DNA from: Maledivibacter sp.
GTDB lineage: Bacteria; Bacillota; Clostridia; Peptostreptococcales; Caminicellaceae
DNA: 64,000 bases
NCBI GenBank assembly: GCA_025210375.1
Contig: JAOASB010000029.1
Location: 1 to 64,000, forward strand
Reading direction: 5' to 3'
The notes beneath the pieces are model-generated. The model did no database searches and had not been told where the DNA came from. It saw only the letters and a list, made by a program, of their open reading frames with translations. Position numbers and translations under genes: made by a program. Positions within the stretch are counted from its first letter, which is position 1. The number at the start of each line of letters is the position of its first letter. This document shows, in pieces, positions 26,163-35,709 of this stretch.

Positions 26163-29100
26163 CTAGCAAATTTTTATAGAGTCCTTACCTAAAATATCCT
26201 TTAATTCTTTTATAATGCTTTCATCAACCTTAATCCATAAATCTTTATCAGCCAATAACTTTCTTTTTTCCGATTCTATATATATATATACAGGTGTATT
26301 CCCCCTTTTTTTCTTTAAAATTTCTTTGATTTTGTTCATCATTGTCATATCTCTATCCCTCAATTTTAAATACAACTTCTTTTCTTTCTTAGACATTGAT
26401 CTAAGAGTATTTGTTGTAATCATATTAACATTTTCTTCAGTTAAAGGAAGAATATTTTCAGCTATTATTTTAGGTTCTTCGTCTTCCTTTAAATTTATTT
26501 TCCCAACCACTGTTATTATACTGTCTTCAAACAAATATGAACTACATCTATCGTAAACTCCTGGAAAAACTATAACTTCAATGGTTCCAAACAAATCCTC
26601 CAGAGTCAAAAAAGCCATAAGATTATTATTTTTAGTTGTCTTGTTCAATTTTTTCATTATTATGCCAGGAATAACAATTCTATGGCCATCTCGCAACCCC
26701 TGTTTTGTCTCATCTTCACTAAGTTCCTTTAGATCATTAGAATTCACGCTTGAAACTTTATTTATTAGGTGTTCATATTCTGAGAGGGGATGTCCACTTA
26801 AATAAATTCCCAACATTTCCTTTTCAAAATTTAATAAATACTTATGAGAAAATTCTTTAACATCGGGTAAAATATCGTTCTTAACGGCATTAGGTAAGGT
26901 ATCTTGATATGAATTGAATAGGGATACCTGCCCTTCTATATTTCTTCTTCTATCCTGCTGTACCCCCTCAATCACTCTTTCATAAACAGCAAGTAGTCCA
27001 GCTCTAGTTACCCTAAGACCATCAAAGGCCCCAGCCTTTATCATACTTTCTACAGCTCTTTTATTTAATTCCCTTGTTTCTATCCTTTCACAAAAGTCAA
27101 CAAAACTACTATACTTTGTATTTTTTCTTGCCTTTACTATTGATTTAATAATACCAATTCCAACATTTTTTATAGCTAATAGTCCAAATCTAATTTTATC
27201 ATTTGAAACTGTAAATTTAGCAAAGCTCTCATTTATACTAGGCTGTAAGATACCTATATTCATTCTCTTACAATCACCTATGTATTGTGCAATCTTTGAA
27301 GAATTCCCCATTACGCTTGTCATAAGTGCTGCCATAAATTCAACTGGATAATGACACTTTAAATATGCCGTCTGATAAGCCAAAACCGCATAGCTTGCAG
27401 CATGGCTTTTATTAAATGCATATTTTGCAAAATCAATCATATCATCAAAGATAATATTTGCTTTTTTCTCACTAACACCATTTCTTATACATCCGGCTAT
27501 TTCAACATTACCGTCCACATCTAATTTACCGTTTATAAAGTACTCTCTTTCTTTCTCCATTACATCCATTTTCTTTTTTCCCATTGCCCTTCTCACAAGG
27601 TCACTTCGTCCATAACTATAACCGCCTAATTCCCTAACTACTTGCATAACTTGTTCTTGATACACTAGACAGCCATAGGTAACCTTTAATATGGGCTCTA
27701 ATTTTGGATGAATATAAGTCACTTTATGGGGATTTTTTTTATTTTCTATATATTTAGGAATTGAATCCATTGGCCCTGGTCTAAAAAGAGAGATTCCTGC
27801 GATAATATCTTCAAGACACTCCGGGGCCAATTCCTTCATAAATTGCCTCATACCGGAGCTTTCTAACTGAAAGATTCCTAGGGTTTCACCACTGCTTATT
27901 AATTTATAGGTCTCTGGATCATCATAGGGAATCTCTTCAAAATCAATATCAATATTTTTATTATACTTTATAAGTTTAATGGCATCCTTTATTACCGTTA
28001 AATTTCTCAATCCAAGGAAATCCATCTTTAAAAGACCTAATTCCTCCAATAATGTCATATTGTATTGAGTAGTTATATTATTGTCATGTAGATACAGGGG
28101 AACATATTCATTAACAGCTTTTTTGGATATTACTACTCCCGCAGCATGGGTTGAAGCATGGCGAGGTAACCCTTCTACTGCCATTGCAACATCTATTAAG
28201 TATTTCGCATTATCATCATTAACATATATCTCCTTGAGCTTGGGATTAAGCTCCATGGCCTTCTCTATAGTCATTCCCCCAGGCTGATGGGGTATCGCCT
28301 TAGCTATTTTATCTACATCACCATAGGACATATTTATTACTCTTCCAACATCCCTTATGGCTCCTCTAGCTGCCATTGTACCGAAGGTAATTATTTGAGC
28401 AACCTTTTCCTTGCCATACTTATCTATAACATAATCAATTACTTCTTGACGTCTTTCATCCTCAAAATCAATATCTATATCTGGCATAGTTATTCTTTCA
28501 GGATTTAGAAATCTTTCAAATATCAAATTGTATTTAATAGGATCAATATCCGTTATATTAAGTGTATATGCAACAATACTTCCACCACAGCTTCCTCTAC
28601 CAGGCCCTACTACAATTCCATTGTCCTTTGCATACTTTATGAAATCCCATACAATTAGAAAATAGTCCACATAGCCCATATCTTCTATTGTCTTAAGTTC
28701 ATATTCCAATCTTTTCTTGATTTCATCAGTTATAATACTATATCGTCTTTTAAGTCCCTGACCACAAAGCTTCCTTAAGTATTCACTGGGATCATACTCC
28801 CGGGGCACATCAAATCCTGGTAAATGCATTTGATTAAAGTCAAATGTAACATTACACATCTGTGCTATCCTTAAGGTGTTTTCTATAGCTTCCTCAGCAT
28901 ATGAAAATAAGTTGGTCATCTCCTCAGGAGACTTCAAATAAAATTCGCTACTAGGAAACTTCATTCTATCTTCATCATCTAGGGTCTTTCCCGTTTGAAT
29001 GCACAATAGTATATCATGGGCACTATGATCTTCTTTATTTAAATAATGTACATCATTAGTAGCTACTATAGGTATTCCCGTTTCTTTACTAAGCTTTATA

Positions 29101-29672
29101 ACCCCTTCATTAACTGCCCTTTGCTCCTCTATCCTATGATCCTGCATTTCCAAATAGAAATTATCTTGTCCAAAAATGTTATTTAACTTTAATGCCAATT
29201 CTTTAGCACCCTTATAATTACCTTCTAAAATTTTTCTATTTATATCTCCCGCGAGACAGGCACTAAGACAAATTATATCATCACTATATTCTTCTAATAT
29301 CTCAAAATCTATTCTAGGTTTATAGTAAAACCCTTCGGTATAGCCCTTTGATACTATCTTAATCAAATTATTATATCCATTATTATTTTTAGCAAGTAAA
29401 ACTAGGTGACCCATATGCTTATCCCTTACAGGGTCTTTTTGGAAACGAGTTCTCGGTGCTGTATAAACTTCACAGCCTATTATAGGTTTTATACCGTGTT
29501 TCTTAGCTTGTTTATAAAAATCTATTACACCAAACATAGCTCCATGGTCAGTAATGGCAACAGAATCCATTCCTAGTTCTTTGACCCTGCTAAATAATTT
29601 TGATATTCTTGTATATCCATCTAATAAACTGTATTCAGTATGAAGATGAAGATGCGCAAATCCATTTGTCAT
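26163..29672 (-). CDS. dnaE: DNA polymerase III alpha subunit DnaE
   Basis: 1169-aa replicative polymerase of the DnaE type. The N-terminal PHP domain starts FAHLHLHTEYSLLDG. The palm with catalytic aspartates is MPDIDIDFEDERRQEVI near residue 400. The finger region contains LPRHASTHAAGVVIS and FGRSD-like GYSYGRSDLVRRAMGKKK, followed by a helix-hairpin-helix region and a C-terminal OB fold (VVGKINLKEDEEPKIIAENI). It copies DNA in the replisome. AAGGATG precedes the ATG. It sits downstream of the HD-GYP gene, separated by a terminator and an R1 repeat. Confidence 0.97.
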   Translation of the reverse strand: MTNGFAHLHLHTEYSLLDGYTRISKLFSRVKELGMDSVAITDHGAMFGVIDFYKQAKKHGIKPIIGCEVYTAPRTRFQKDPVRDKHMGHLVLLAKNNNGYNNLIKIVSKGYTEGFYYKPRIDFEILEEYSDDIICLSACLAGDINRKILEGNYKGAKELALKLNNIFGQDNFYLEMQDHRIEEQRAVNEGVIKLSKETGIPIVATNDVHYLNKEDHSAHDILLCIQTGKTLDDEDRMKFPSSEFYLKSPEEMTNLFSYAEEAIENTLRIAQMCNVTFDFNQMHLPGFDVPREYDPSEYLRKLCGQGLKRRYSIITDEIKKRLEYELKTIEDMGYVDYFLIVWDFIKYAKDNGIVVGPGRGSCGGSIVAYTLNITDIDPIKYNLIFERFLNPERITMPDIDIDFEDERRQEVIDYVIDKYGKEKVAQIITFGTMAARGAIRDVGRVINMSYGDVDKIAKAIPHQPGGMTIEKAMELNPKLKEIYVNDDNAKYLIDVAMAVEGLPRHASTHAAGVVISKKAVNEYVPLYLHDNNITTQYNMTLLEELGLLKMDFLGLRNLTVIKDAIKLIKYNKNIDIDFEEIPYDDPETYKLISSGETLGIFQLESSGMRQFMKELAPECLEDIIAGISLFRPGPMDSIPKYIENKKNPHKVTYIHPKLEPILKVTYGCLVYQEQVMQVVRELGGYSYGRSDLVRRAMGKKKMDVMEKEREYFINGKLDVDGNVEIAGCIRNGVSEKKANIIFDDMIDFAKYAFNKSHAASYAVLAYQTAYLKCHYPVEFMAALMTSVMGNSSKIAQYIGDCKRMNIGILQPSINESFAKFTVSNDKIRFGLLAIKNVGIGIIKSIVKARKNTKYSSFVDFCERIETRELNKRAVESMIKAGAFDGLRVTRAGLLAVYERVIEGVQQDRRRNIEGQVSLFNSYQDTLPNAVKNDILPDVKEFSHKYLLNFEKEMLGIYLSGHPLSEYEHLINKVSSVNSNDLKELSEDETKQGLRDGHRIVIPGIIMKKLNKTTKNNNLMAFLTLEDLFGTIEVIVFPGVYDRCSSYLFEDSIITVVGKINLKEDEEPKIIAENILPLTEENVNMITTNTLRSMSKKEKKLYLKLRDRDMTMMNKIKEILKKKRGNTPVYIYIESEKRKLLADKDLWIKVDESIIKELKDILGKDSIKIC

Positions 29673-29749
29673 ATGCCTTCATCCTTTCTAACACTATATA
29701 AAACACTTACTCTTATTAGTATTGTTATATGCTTTAATTATACTATGTA

Positions 29750-29853
29750 TATAGGGTTTTCATAGTATAACTTAACTTATGCATGGACAAATATGCGATG
29801 GTTCTGGGCATTTTGGACTTGTATAAGTTAAAGTCTATACTAAAATCCCTATA
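29750..29853. repeat. R1 dispersed inverted repeat, long form (copy a)
   Basis: Ends TATAGGGTTTTCATAGTATA and TATACTAAAATCCCTATA are imperfect inverted repeats of about 26 bp. Between them is a core, GCATGGACAAATATGCGATG then GTTCTGGGCATTTTGGACTT, that contains a small GCAT...ATGC palindrome. The whole is about 104 bp. The same ends without the core occur as 48-bp units elsewhere in the window. Confidence 0.8.
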
Positions 29854-29976
29854 TTGTAAATAATCTAATAATTTTAATACAAATTGAACTTGCATTTAAA
29901 CCCAAAGTTCCAAAGGTCATTCCGTTATTTTGATTAAGTAGGATTTTGCTATTCCACATATTTTGCAATAAAATAA

Positions 29977-29993
29977 CTGCCCTAACTAGGCAG
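29977..29993 (-). terminator. Terminator after the HD-GYP gene
   Basis: CTGCC-CTAACTA-GGCAG hairpin followed on the minus strand by TTATTTTATT, 66 nt after the HD-GYP stop. Confidence 0.6.
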
Positions 29994-30058
29994 CTATCAC
30001 TGATTTTTATATAGGATTTTAATTCAATAAATGAATATCTAAAATCAGAACAAATAAA

Positions 30059-31201
30059 TTAGGAAATTTCATGATTATCATCAAATTTAGTATAATTCAA
30101 ATTGCCATCAAATTTTGGAAATACATTTTGAATCCTTATATCTGGGTTTCTATTTGTATCCACTTCAAAATACTCCTTAACCCTTTTACCATTTTCATCT
30201 AAAAGTATTCTAACAATGGGTTTTGAAGAATCCATTCTATTTAAATCTACAACTAAACCTACTTCATTAGTATTTAGCTTTACTAAACTACCAACAGGAT
30301 AGATTCCCATGCAATTTAAAAAAACCTTAACTATTTCATTGTCAAACTGGGTATGTACCATTTTACATATGTACTCCAAAGCTTTGTGAGATTCTATTTT
30401 TTTCTTATATGATCGATCGGATGTTAGGGCATCGTAAACATCGCATATGGCAACAATCCTTGAATAGGTACTAATTCGATTTACCTTCTTACCCAAGGGA
30501 TAGCCATTTCCATCAACTCTCTCATGATGGCTTAATGCTACCTCAGCCGCTACTTCACTTATTTTGTTGCTTTGCTTTAAAAGCTCATATCCATATATAG
30601 TATGCTTCTTAATTATTTCATATTCTTGGGCACTTAATTTCCCAGGCTTATTTAAAATTTCCTTTGGAATTAACATTTTCCCAATATCATGTAATATTGC
30701 TCCTACACCTAAATCCATTAATCCATCGTAATCAATTTCCATATTAATACCGATAATCAAAGATAATACACAAACATTTACAGAATGTTCTAGGGTGTAA
30801 TCGTCAAGTTTTCTCAATTTCCCTAAGCTAATTATTATCTCTTCATTGTTAATTAATTCATCAATTAAATTTCTTACAATAACTAAAGCTTTATCAGCTA
30901 ACTTTCCATCAAAGTAAAGTTTTTCCATAGCCTCATATACAAATCTCTTTGCTTCCACTCTAGTTTCAATTAAATAAGGATCTTTATAATTTTTCCTGTT
31001 ATCTAAGGCATATATATCAGGAGATTTTTCTCTTATATATACTTGTGAGATGTTGAGCGCTTTAATTTTAACTATATAGGATTGTTTTAAAACAATTCCA
31101 TCTCCTAAAAGTACATTACCAAAGGAATCACATAAATTTTCCCCTAATAACATACCTTCCCTTAATTCTTTTACATTAGTTTTTACTAAGTTATAGCTCA
31201 T
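30059..31201 (-). CDS. HD-GYP domain protein (c-di-GMP phosphodiesterase)
   Basis: 380-aa protein. An N-terminal region of about 110 residues (MSYNLVKTNVKELREGMLLG; a DUF3391-like or PilZ-associated start) is followed by an HD-GYP domain. Metal ligands are in LHDIGKMLIPKEILNKPGKL and the GYP-type motif HHERVDGNGYP. A C-terminal strand-rich tail (YPVGSLVKLNTNEVGLVVDL) is typical of this family. It probably hydrolyses cyclic di-GMP. No membrane or receiver domain is present, so it is cytosolic. The ATG at 31199-31201 has GGAGGAG upstream. Confidence 0.9.
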   Translation of the reverse strand: MSYNLVKTNVKELREGMLLGENLCDSFGNVLLGDGIVLKQSYIVKIKALNISQVYIREKSPDIYALDNRKNYKDPYLIETRVEAKRFVYEAMEKLYFDGKLADKALVIVRNLIDELINNEEIIISLGKLRKLDDYTLEHSVNVCVLSLIIGINMEIDYDGLMDLGVGAILHDIGKMLIPKEILNKPGKLSAQEYEIIKKHTIYGYELLKQSNKISEVAAEVALSHHERVDGNGYPLGKKVNRISTYSRIVAICDVYDALTSDRSYKKKIESHKALEYICKMVHTQFDNEIVKVFLNCMGIYPVGSLVKLNTNEVGLVVDLNRMDSSKPIVRILLDENGKRVKEYFEVDTNRNPDIRIQNVFPKFDGNLNYTKFDDNHEIS

Positions 31202-31370
31202 TATGAACTCCTCCAATAGATGAGAGTCGTTATTAAATAAAATAAGTAACTTTATCTATTTTCGACATTTATTACCTAATACCTTTAAACATATAAATTT
31301 TTTTATAGGGATTGAGTCCTAAATTCAAGAAAATTATCTACAATAAAAAAAAGCTACGATAATGTAGCCC

Positions 31371-31637
31371 TTATAATTGTATTAACTTATTATTTATTAG
31401 ATTTGATAATTCTTCTATGGCTTCTTCTTCATCTATGCCATTGACAATGATTGTAATTTTAGAATTTTGTGAGATTCCTAAAGCCATTATTCCCATAATG
31501 CTTTTGGCATTTACTCTTTCATCTTCTTTTTCAACTAAGATATCCGAGGCAAATTTGTTTGTTGTCTGAACAAATAAAGCTGCAGCCCTAGCATGCAAAC
31601 CCATTTGATTCTTTATTTCAAAATCTCTTTTAATCAT
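31371..31637 (-). CDS. HPr-family phosphocarrier protein
   Basis: 88-aa HPr-fold protein. The His loop is GLHARAAALFVQ (His near residue 16, with Ala where most HPr have Pro). The regulatory serine is in NAKSIMGIMALG, the target of HPr kinase encoded at 57.4 kb. Because His is present it is not a strict Crh, which lacks it. The replacement of Pro and the position next to whiA resemble the Crh gene context. It may serve the PTS, catabolite repression, or both. It overlaps the end of whiA by 8 nt; GGGAGAAG is upstream. Confidence 0.88.
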   Translation of the reverse strand: MIKRDFEIKNQMGLHARAAALFVQTTNKFASDILVEKEDERVNAKSIMGIMALGISQNSKITIIVNGIDEEEAIEELSNLINNKLIQL

Positions 31638-32586
31638 TATTGACTTCTCCCTTCATTTTCAATTGTTCTGCTATCCTTTCGATTTTCCTTAATCTATGAT
31701 TTACTCCTGATTTACCTACCGGAGGTGTTAGCATCTGTCCCAGTTCCTTTAAACTTGCATTTTTATATTTTAGTCGTAGCTCCGCTATCTCTCTTAAATT
31801 GTTTGGCAATATTTTAAATCCAGTTGTGTTCTCAATATATTGGATATTATTTATCTGTCTTATTGATGCTTCAACAATCTTACTCAAATTAGCTGTCTCA
31901 CAATTTACTATCCTATTGACATTGTTTCTCATTTGTTTAATTATACGAATGTTCTCTAAATGCAGTAAAGCATTATGAGCCCCAATAATATTCAGTAAAT
32001 CAACGATCTGATCTCCTTCTTTTAAGTACACAATATAATTATTCTTTCTTAGGATAACCTTTGCATTTAATCCATAGCTATTAATTAATTTGGATAGTTC
32101 CTCACTAAACTCTTCATTATGGGTTACAAACTCAAGGTGATAGGTCTTTTCCGGATCACTAACAGAGCCTCCACCTAAAAAAGCTCCTCTTAAATAGGCC
32201 CTTCTACAGCATTCTTTTTGCAATAAATTTTGGGGTAATTTATAATTTATACCAAAGCTATTATTATCAAAACTAATTATTTCTAGTTCTTGCAATACTT
32301 CAGTTGCATCAGTAATTAAAATTACATAGCTATTTCCCTTTTTCAAAACCTTGTTCTTTTTTACTAAGACTTCCGTTTGGGCTCCAAAATTATTCTTGAA
32401 AAGCTTAAAAATCAATCGAGCAATAGCAGGGTTTTCAGTTGTAACACTTATATTCACTTTATTTAGTCCTGCTAATTGTATAGTTCCACTCATTCTAAGT
32501 AAGGATGATGCTTCGGCAAACTGACAACATTTATTCTCAAACATTTTTCTTACAAGTTCATTTTTTGTTTTAGATGAAAACGACAT
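31630..32586 (-). CDS. whiA: DNA-binding protein WhiA
   Basis: 318-aa WhiA (DUF199) protein. It has an N-terminal region homologous to LAGLIDADG endonucleases but lacking catalytic residues (LRGAFLGGGSVSDPEKTYHL) and a C-terminal helix-turn-helix (ASLKELGQMLTPPVGKSGVN, ending RKIERIAEQL). It is involved in cell division and chromosome segregation in Firmicutes and in sporulation septation in actinomycetes. GGTGAT lies upstream of the ATG. It is followed directly by the HPr-like gene; yvcK and rapZ are upstream beyond two small genes. Confidence 0.95.
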   Translation of the reverse strand: MSFSSKTKNELVRKMFENKCCQFAEASSLLRMSGTIQLAGLNKVNISVTTENPAIARLIFKLFKNNFGAQTEVLVKKNKVLKKGNSYVILITDATEVLQELEIISFDNNSFGINYKLPQNLLQKECCRRAYLRGAFLGGGSVSDPEKTYHLEFVTHNEEFSEELSKLINSYGLNAKVILRKNNYIVYLKEGDQIVDLLNIIGAHNALLHLENIRIIKQMRNNVNRIVNCETANLSKIVEASIRQINNIQYIENTTGFKILPNNLREIAELRLKYKNASLKELGQMLTPPVGKSGVNHRLRKIERIAEQLKMKGEVNND

Positions 32587-32739
32587 AAAATCACCAACTT
32601 TGCTAATTACAGCCCTATATATAATAATATGTTTAAATAGATGAGGAAATTACATAATAAATTAAAGTTTTGACCAGGAGCTTTATATGTAAGTTTCTCA
32701 GATAATTATATTATATATAATGCATTTCAAAATCAATAT

Positions 32740-32846
32740 TATAAAGGGTCTTCATAGTATAACTTAGCTTATACATCGACAAATATGCGATGTTTCTGGG
32801 CATTTTGGACGTGTATAAGTTAAGATTTTGACTAAAATTCCCATAT
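32740..32846. repeat. R1 dispersed inverted repeat, long form (copy b)
   Basis: Same plan as copy a: AAAGGGTCTTCATAGTATAA, a core with CGACAAATATGCGATGTTTC and TGGGCATTTTGGACGTGTAT, then TTGACTAAAATTCCCATATA. It is somewhat more diverged at its ends than copy a. Confidence 0.75.
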
Positions 32847-33146
32847 ATAGATATTCCAGTCAAAAATTTATTTGGAACCCTCTATATTTAATAGTTTGCT
32901 AAAATTCAAATAATATTATGATAGCAGTATGAAAACTATTCTATTATATTTTGATTTATTTTTTATATTATATCACAATTTTTTAAATAATCATTAAGAA
33001 TTTGTCAAACTCAACAAATTGCATAATTACTACTTAAACCAACTAAAATTTGTATGTTTAGCTTAAATATATCACTTAGTTGTTTTGAGAATAAAGTAAT
33101 ACGAATAAGTAAATACTATTTTTGAAACATTAAAGTTATTTAGGGA

Positions 33147-33194
33147 TATAGGGATTTTAATATAGACTTTAAGCTATACTATAAAAACCCTATA
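33147..33194. repeat. R1 dispersed inverted repeat, short form (copy c)
   Basis: 48-bp palindrome: TATAGGGATTTTAATATAGA and CTATACTATAAAAACCCTATA-type arms joined directly, without the core found in the long copies. It lies 43 bp upstream of the DUF1540 gene. Confidence 0.75.
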
Positions 33195-33236
33195 TTAATA
33201 ATTAAAATATATTCCACTAATACTGGAGGTATAACT

Positions 33237-33416
33237 ATGAACAGTCCTCAAATGGAGGTTAAATGTTCTGTTACAAATTGTAAATATAATAAACAAAACC
33301 ATTGCTATGCAAAGAATCTAGAAGTAAACGCCATGGGTGATGGTTATGCTAAAACCAGTGATGGTACTGCATGTACAACCTTCGTATCAAAATCAGACAA
33401 TAATGAAACCTTTTAA
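33237..33416 (+). CDS. DUF1540 domain protein
   Basis: 59-aa protein, MNSPQMEVKCSVTNCKYNKQ, then NHCYAKNLEVNAMG and SDGTACTTFVSKSD. Four cysteines (C10, C15, C23, C46) in the DUF1540 spacing suggest a small metal-binding fold. The function is unknown; such proteins are frequent in spore-formers. GGAGG lies 6 nt before the ATG, and a strong terminator begins 5 nt after the stop. Together these support a real gene despite its size. Confidence 0.85.
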   Translation: MNSPQMEVKCSVTNCKYNKQNHCYAKNLEVNAMGDGYAKTSDGTACTTFVSKSDNNETF

Positions 33417-33420
33417 TTTT

Positions 33421-33449
33421 AAAAGACCTCATTTACAATGAGGTCTTTT
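33421..33449. terminator. Bidirectional terminator
   Basis: AAAAGACCTCATT-TAC-AATGAGGTCTTTT, a perfect 13-bp stem, with ATTTTTT beyond it on the plus strand. It serves the DUF1540 gene. The stop codon and last codons of the convergent NUDIX gene lie inside it. Confidence 0.9.
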
Positions 33450-33857
33450 ATTTTTTATTTCCTTTATAGCTTTTTCAATGATATTTCTTTCGTCATTATA
33501 TTTTGCCATATCCTTGACTCTATCTATATGAATAAATCTAGCATCTACAAAGCCCTCTTCTTTTTGAGGATTACATGACATATTTCTTGCTTTCATTAGA
33601 TACCAATGAACAGTTTTATTTATTATTTCGTTATCTTTCCAGCTATTTTTAAAGGAATATTGAATCTTTCCAACATATTTTATAGCATCAGCCTTAACTC
33701 CACTTTCTTCAAAAACTTCCCTTATAGAAGTATCCTTTGTATTTTCATTTTCTTCTATTTTACCCTTTGGTAATACCCAGTCACCATTATATTTTTTCAG
33801 AAGCAAAATAGCATTACCAAAATATACAACTCCACCTGCACTTATTTCTTCTCTCAA
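33429..33857 (-). CDS. NUDIX hydrolase
   Basis: 142-aa NUDIX protein. The NUDIX box reads GKIEENENTKDTSIREVFEE then SGV, following WVLPKG. It cleaves a nucleoside diphosphate linked to another group; the substrate cannot be told. Start chosen as TTG at 33855-33857, 8 nt after AAGGAG. A GTG three codons upstream lies inside that ribosome binding site. The last codons form part of the terminator hairpin. Confidence 0.88.
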   Translation of the reverse strand: MREEISAGGVVYFGNAILLLKKYNGDWVLPKGKIEENENTKDTSIREVFEESGVKADAIKYVGKIQYSFKNSWKDNEIINKTVHWYLMKARNMSCNPQKEEGFVDARFIHIDRVKDMAKYNDERNIIEKAIKEIKNKRPHCK

Positions 33858-34306
33858 TTGTTCCACTCCTTATGCTAAGGCAGATTTAAAAAATAAACTA
33901 GTAATCTTACTCGTCCTTTTGATTCTTTTTACCGTGACCGATGACCTAGAAAATAATCAAAATAACTTCATAACCTGACTTGTTTATCTTTTTCCTATGC
34001 CTAAAAAACTTCTATAAGCCCAAATCTGTATTTCTTATAACATTGTTAATACTTATATTATAATATATTAGAAAATACTATCATTCGGAACAATTTATTA
34101 ATAGTATACCATAATAAAGTTAACATAGTATGGTAATAATTTCAATAATATTATTACAGATTATATATTTGATGGTATGGCTTTGAGGATTTTAAAACTA
34201 TATGTAGTAGATGTTTCTTATATAAAGTAATTATGCAATTTGCTCACATAAAAATTAAGGTGACAAAATTTCTGCCACCCCATTCTAATCTATTTCTTAT
34301 TATTTG
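33858..34306. other. Intergenic region with half of an R2 repeat
   Basis: Apart from the R2 part at 34164-34245 this AT-rich stretch shows no gene. AACAATTTATTAATAGTATA-type sequence around 34090-34140 contains weak inverted repeats only. Confidence 0.5.
34164..34245. repeat. R2 dispersed element, partial copy d
   Basis: ATATTTGATGGTATGGCTTT, AAAACTATATGTAGTAGATG and AAGTAATTATGCAATTTGCTC match, in order, the reverse complement of copy b at 51784-51942 and the right part of copy a. The opposite terminal repeat was not found. Confidence 0.65.
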
Positions 34307-35641
34307 TCATTTTTTAATTTTATGGTTTCTTACCTTTTTCATTATTGAATTCAATTCAAAAAATCTCATTTTATCATCACTATATCCTTTATTAATAGCC
34401 ATTTCTAATATAGCTTCAGATAATTTGAAGGCATCGTGTCTAAGATACCTCTTTTTCACCTCTATAAAATTATCCTGAACTAACTTTATTCCCCGCCTTT
34501 TGAATAACTCTTTATCTCTATCATGTATTTGAACGGGCCTTGCACCCTCATACTTATATTTTATAAAGATATCCTCGGGTATTTTTTTATTATTTACATA
34601 AACATAGTCAATTATATCTTCATTGGTATGCTTATATATAGCTTTAACATGATCACCAACTGAATAATCATCGGTTTCTCCAGGTTGAGTCATTACGTTT
34701 GACACATATACCTTCATTGCCGATGATTTAGTTATCATCTTCGTCATATCTTCAACCAAAAGATTTGGTAAAATACTTGTATATAAGCTTCCAGGCCCAA
34801 GTATTATGACATCTGCATCAATTATAGCTTCTTTAGCTTCTAATAGGGGTTTGACTTTCTTAGGTTTGAGGAACACACTATCAACAGGACTTTCTAACTC
34901 CTTACTCTTTATAGGAATCTGGGACTCTCCCTTTATTATCTTGCCATTTGTTAATTTTGCATATAAAGTAACATCTTCGCTTGTTACAGGAATTACTTTT
35001 CCTACAACGGCAAAAATATCATTTATTCTTTTTATAGCATCTTCAAAGTTATCTGATATTCCCACCATTGCTGCTATTAAAAGATTTCCAAAGTTTTGAC
35101 CTTTATATGTCCCTTCTTTAAATCTATATTGTAGAAGCTTTTCCATAATGGGCTCAGTATCAGCTAAAGCTAAAATACAGTTTCTTATATCGCCAGGAGG
35201 CAGCATTCCCAAGTCTTCCCTAAGCTTTCCTGACCCTCCACCATCATCAGCAACTGTAACAATTGCCGTGATATTAGATGTAAACCTTTTTAGTCCCCTC
35301 AATAAAACGGATAACCCCGTTCCTCCACCTATAACCACTACTTTTAATCCTCGATTTAAAATACCTTTATCATATAAATAATTAATGTTCTTTGAGGTAT
35401 TAAAAGCTCCGTTAGAGGCCAGCATCTTAGTTAAACTTTTCACCCCACAATAAATAGCTATTAGAAAAATAATAACCCCTAGTATAATAAATGCCAGCAT
35501 ATATTCCGCTTCTATAGTTGGTTCATCTATATTATTAAGTAAATTATAAATACCTATATTGATGAGTATTAGCCCTATCAGCCCCAACACTATCCATCTT
35601 TTTATTTTAATACCAGGTTTAAGCCAGAAAAAAATTTTCAT
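34307..35641 (-). CDS. YvcK/GlmR family protein (gluconeogenesis factor, CofD-like)
   Basis: 444-aa protein of the YvcK/CofD-like family. It binds UDP-GlcNAc and in Bacillus links peptidoglycan precursor supply to carbon source. Two N-terminal membrane segments (about residues 16-35 and 48-72) precede the Rossmann-like domain: VVVIGGGTGLSVLLRGLKRF, VTVADDGGGSGKLREDLGML, and PPGDIRNCILALAD. The gene lies between rapZ and whiA, its usual position. AAGGGGG precedes the ATG closely. Confidence 0.93.
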   Translation of the reverse strand: MKIFFWLKPGIKIKRWIVLGLIGLILINIGIYNLLNNIDEPTIEAEYMLAFIILGVIIFLIAIYCGVKSLTKMLASNGAFNTSKNINYLYDKGILNRGLKVVVIGGGTGLSVLLRGLKRFTSNITAIVTVADDGGGSGKLREDLGMLPPGDIRNCILALADTEPIMEKLLQYRFKEGTYKGQNFGNLLIAAMVGISDNFEDAIKRINDIFAVVGKVIPVTSEDVTLYAKLTNGKIIKGESQIPIKSKELESPVDSVFLKPKKVKPLLEAKEAIIDADVIILGPGSLYTSILPNLLVEDMTKMITKSSAMKVYVSNVMTQPGETDDYSVGDHVKAIYKHTNEDIIDYVYVNNKKIPEDIFIKYKYEGARPVQIHDRDKELFKRRGIKLVQDNFIEVKKRYLRHDAFKLSEAILEMAINKGYSDDKMRFFELNSIMKKVRNHKIKK

Positions 35642-35663
35642 TGCCCCCTTATACTTTTTATTT

Positions 35664-35693
35664 TAAGTTAAAGTCTATACTAAAATCCCTATA
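35664..35693. repeat. R1 repeat, half copy (e)
   Basis: AAGTTAAAGTCTATACTAAA followed by ATCCCTATA equals the right arm of the R1 element. The left arm would overlap the start of yvcK and is not recognisable. Confidence 0.6.
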
Positions 35694-35709
35694 GTAAATT
35701 TATTTTTGA

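Larger units (their letters stand above)
29673..30058. other. Intergenic region upstream of dnaE
   Basis: This region holds an R1 repeat (29750-29853), a terminator (29977-29993) and otherwise AT-rich sequence. No additional gene was recognised. Confidence 0.6.
32587..33236. other. Repeat-rich intergenic region upstream of whiA
   Basis: Holds a GAGGAAATTACATAA end similar to R2 (from 32643), a long R1 copy (32740-32846), an R2-like end CAAATTGCATAATTAC (from 33015) and a short R1 copy (33147-33194). No gene was found. Confidence 0.6.

Noticed and set aside
31371..31637. Calling the HPr-like gene crh
   Set aside because: Crh lacks the active-site His; here the His in GLHARAA is present, so a general HPr label is safer.
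33015..33060. A full R2 element from 33015 to 34245 enclosing the DUF1540 and NUDIX genes
   Set aside because: The two ends are inverted but 1.2 kb apart, and the right part aligns with the interior of R2 copies by itself. Two independent partial copies explain it better than a composite transposon.
35148..35381. Plus-strand frames opposite yvcK, moeA, hydF and other genes
   Set aside because: They lie fully inside well-supported genes on the other strand and have no ribosome binding sites.
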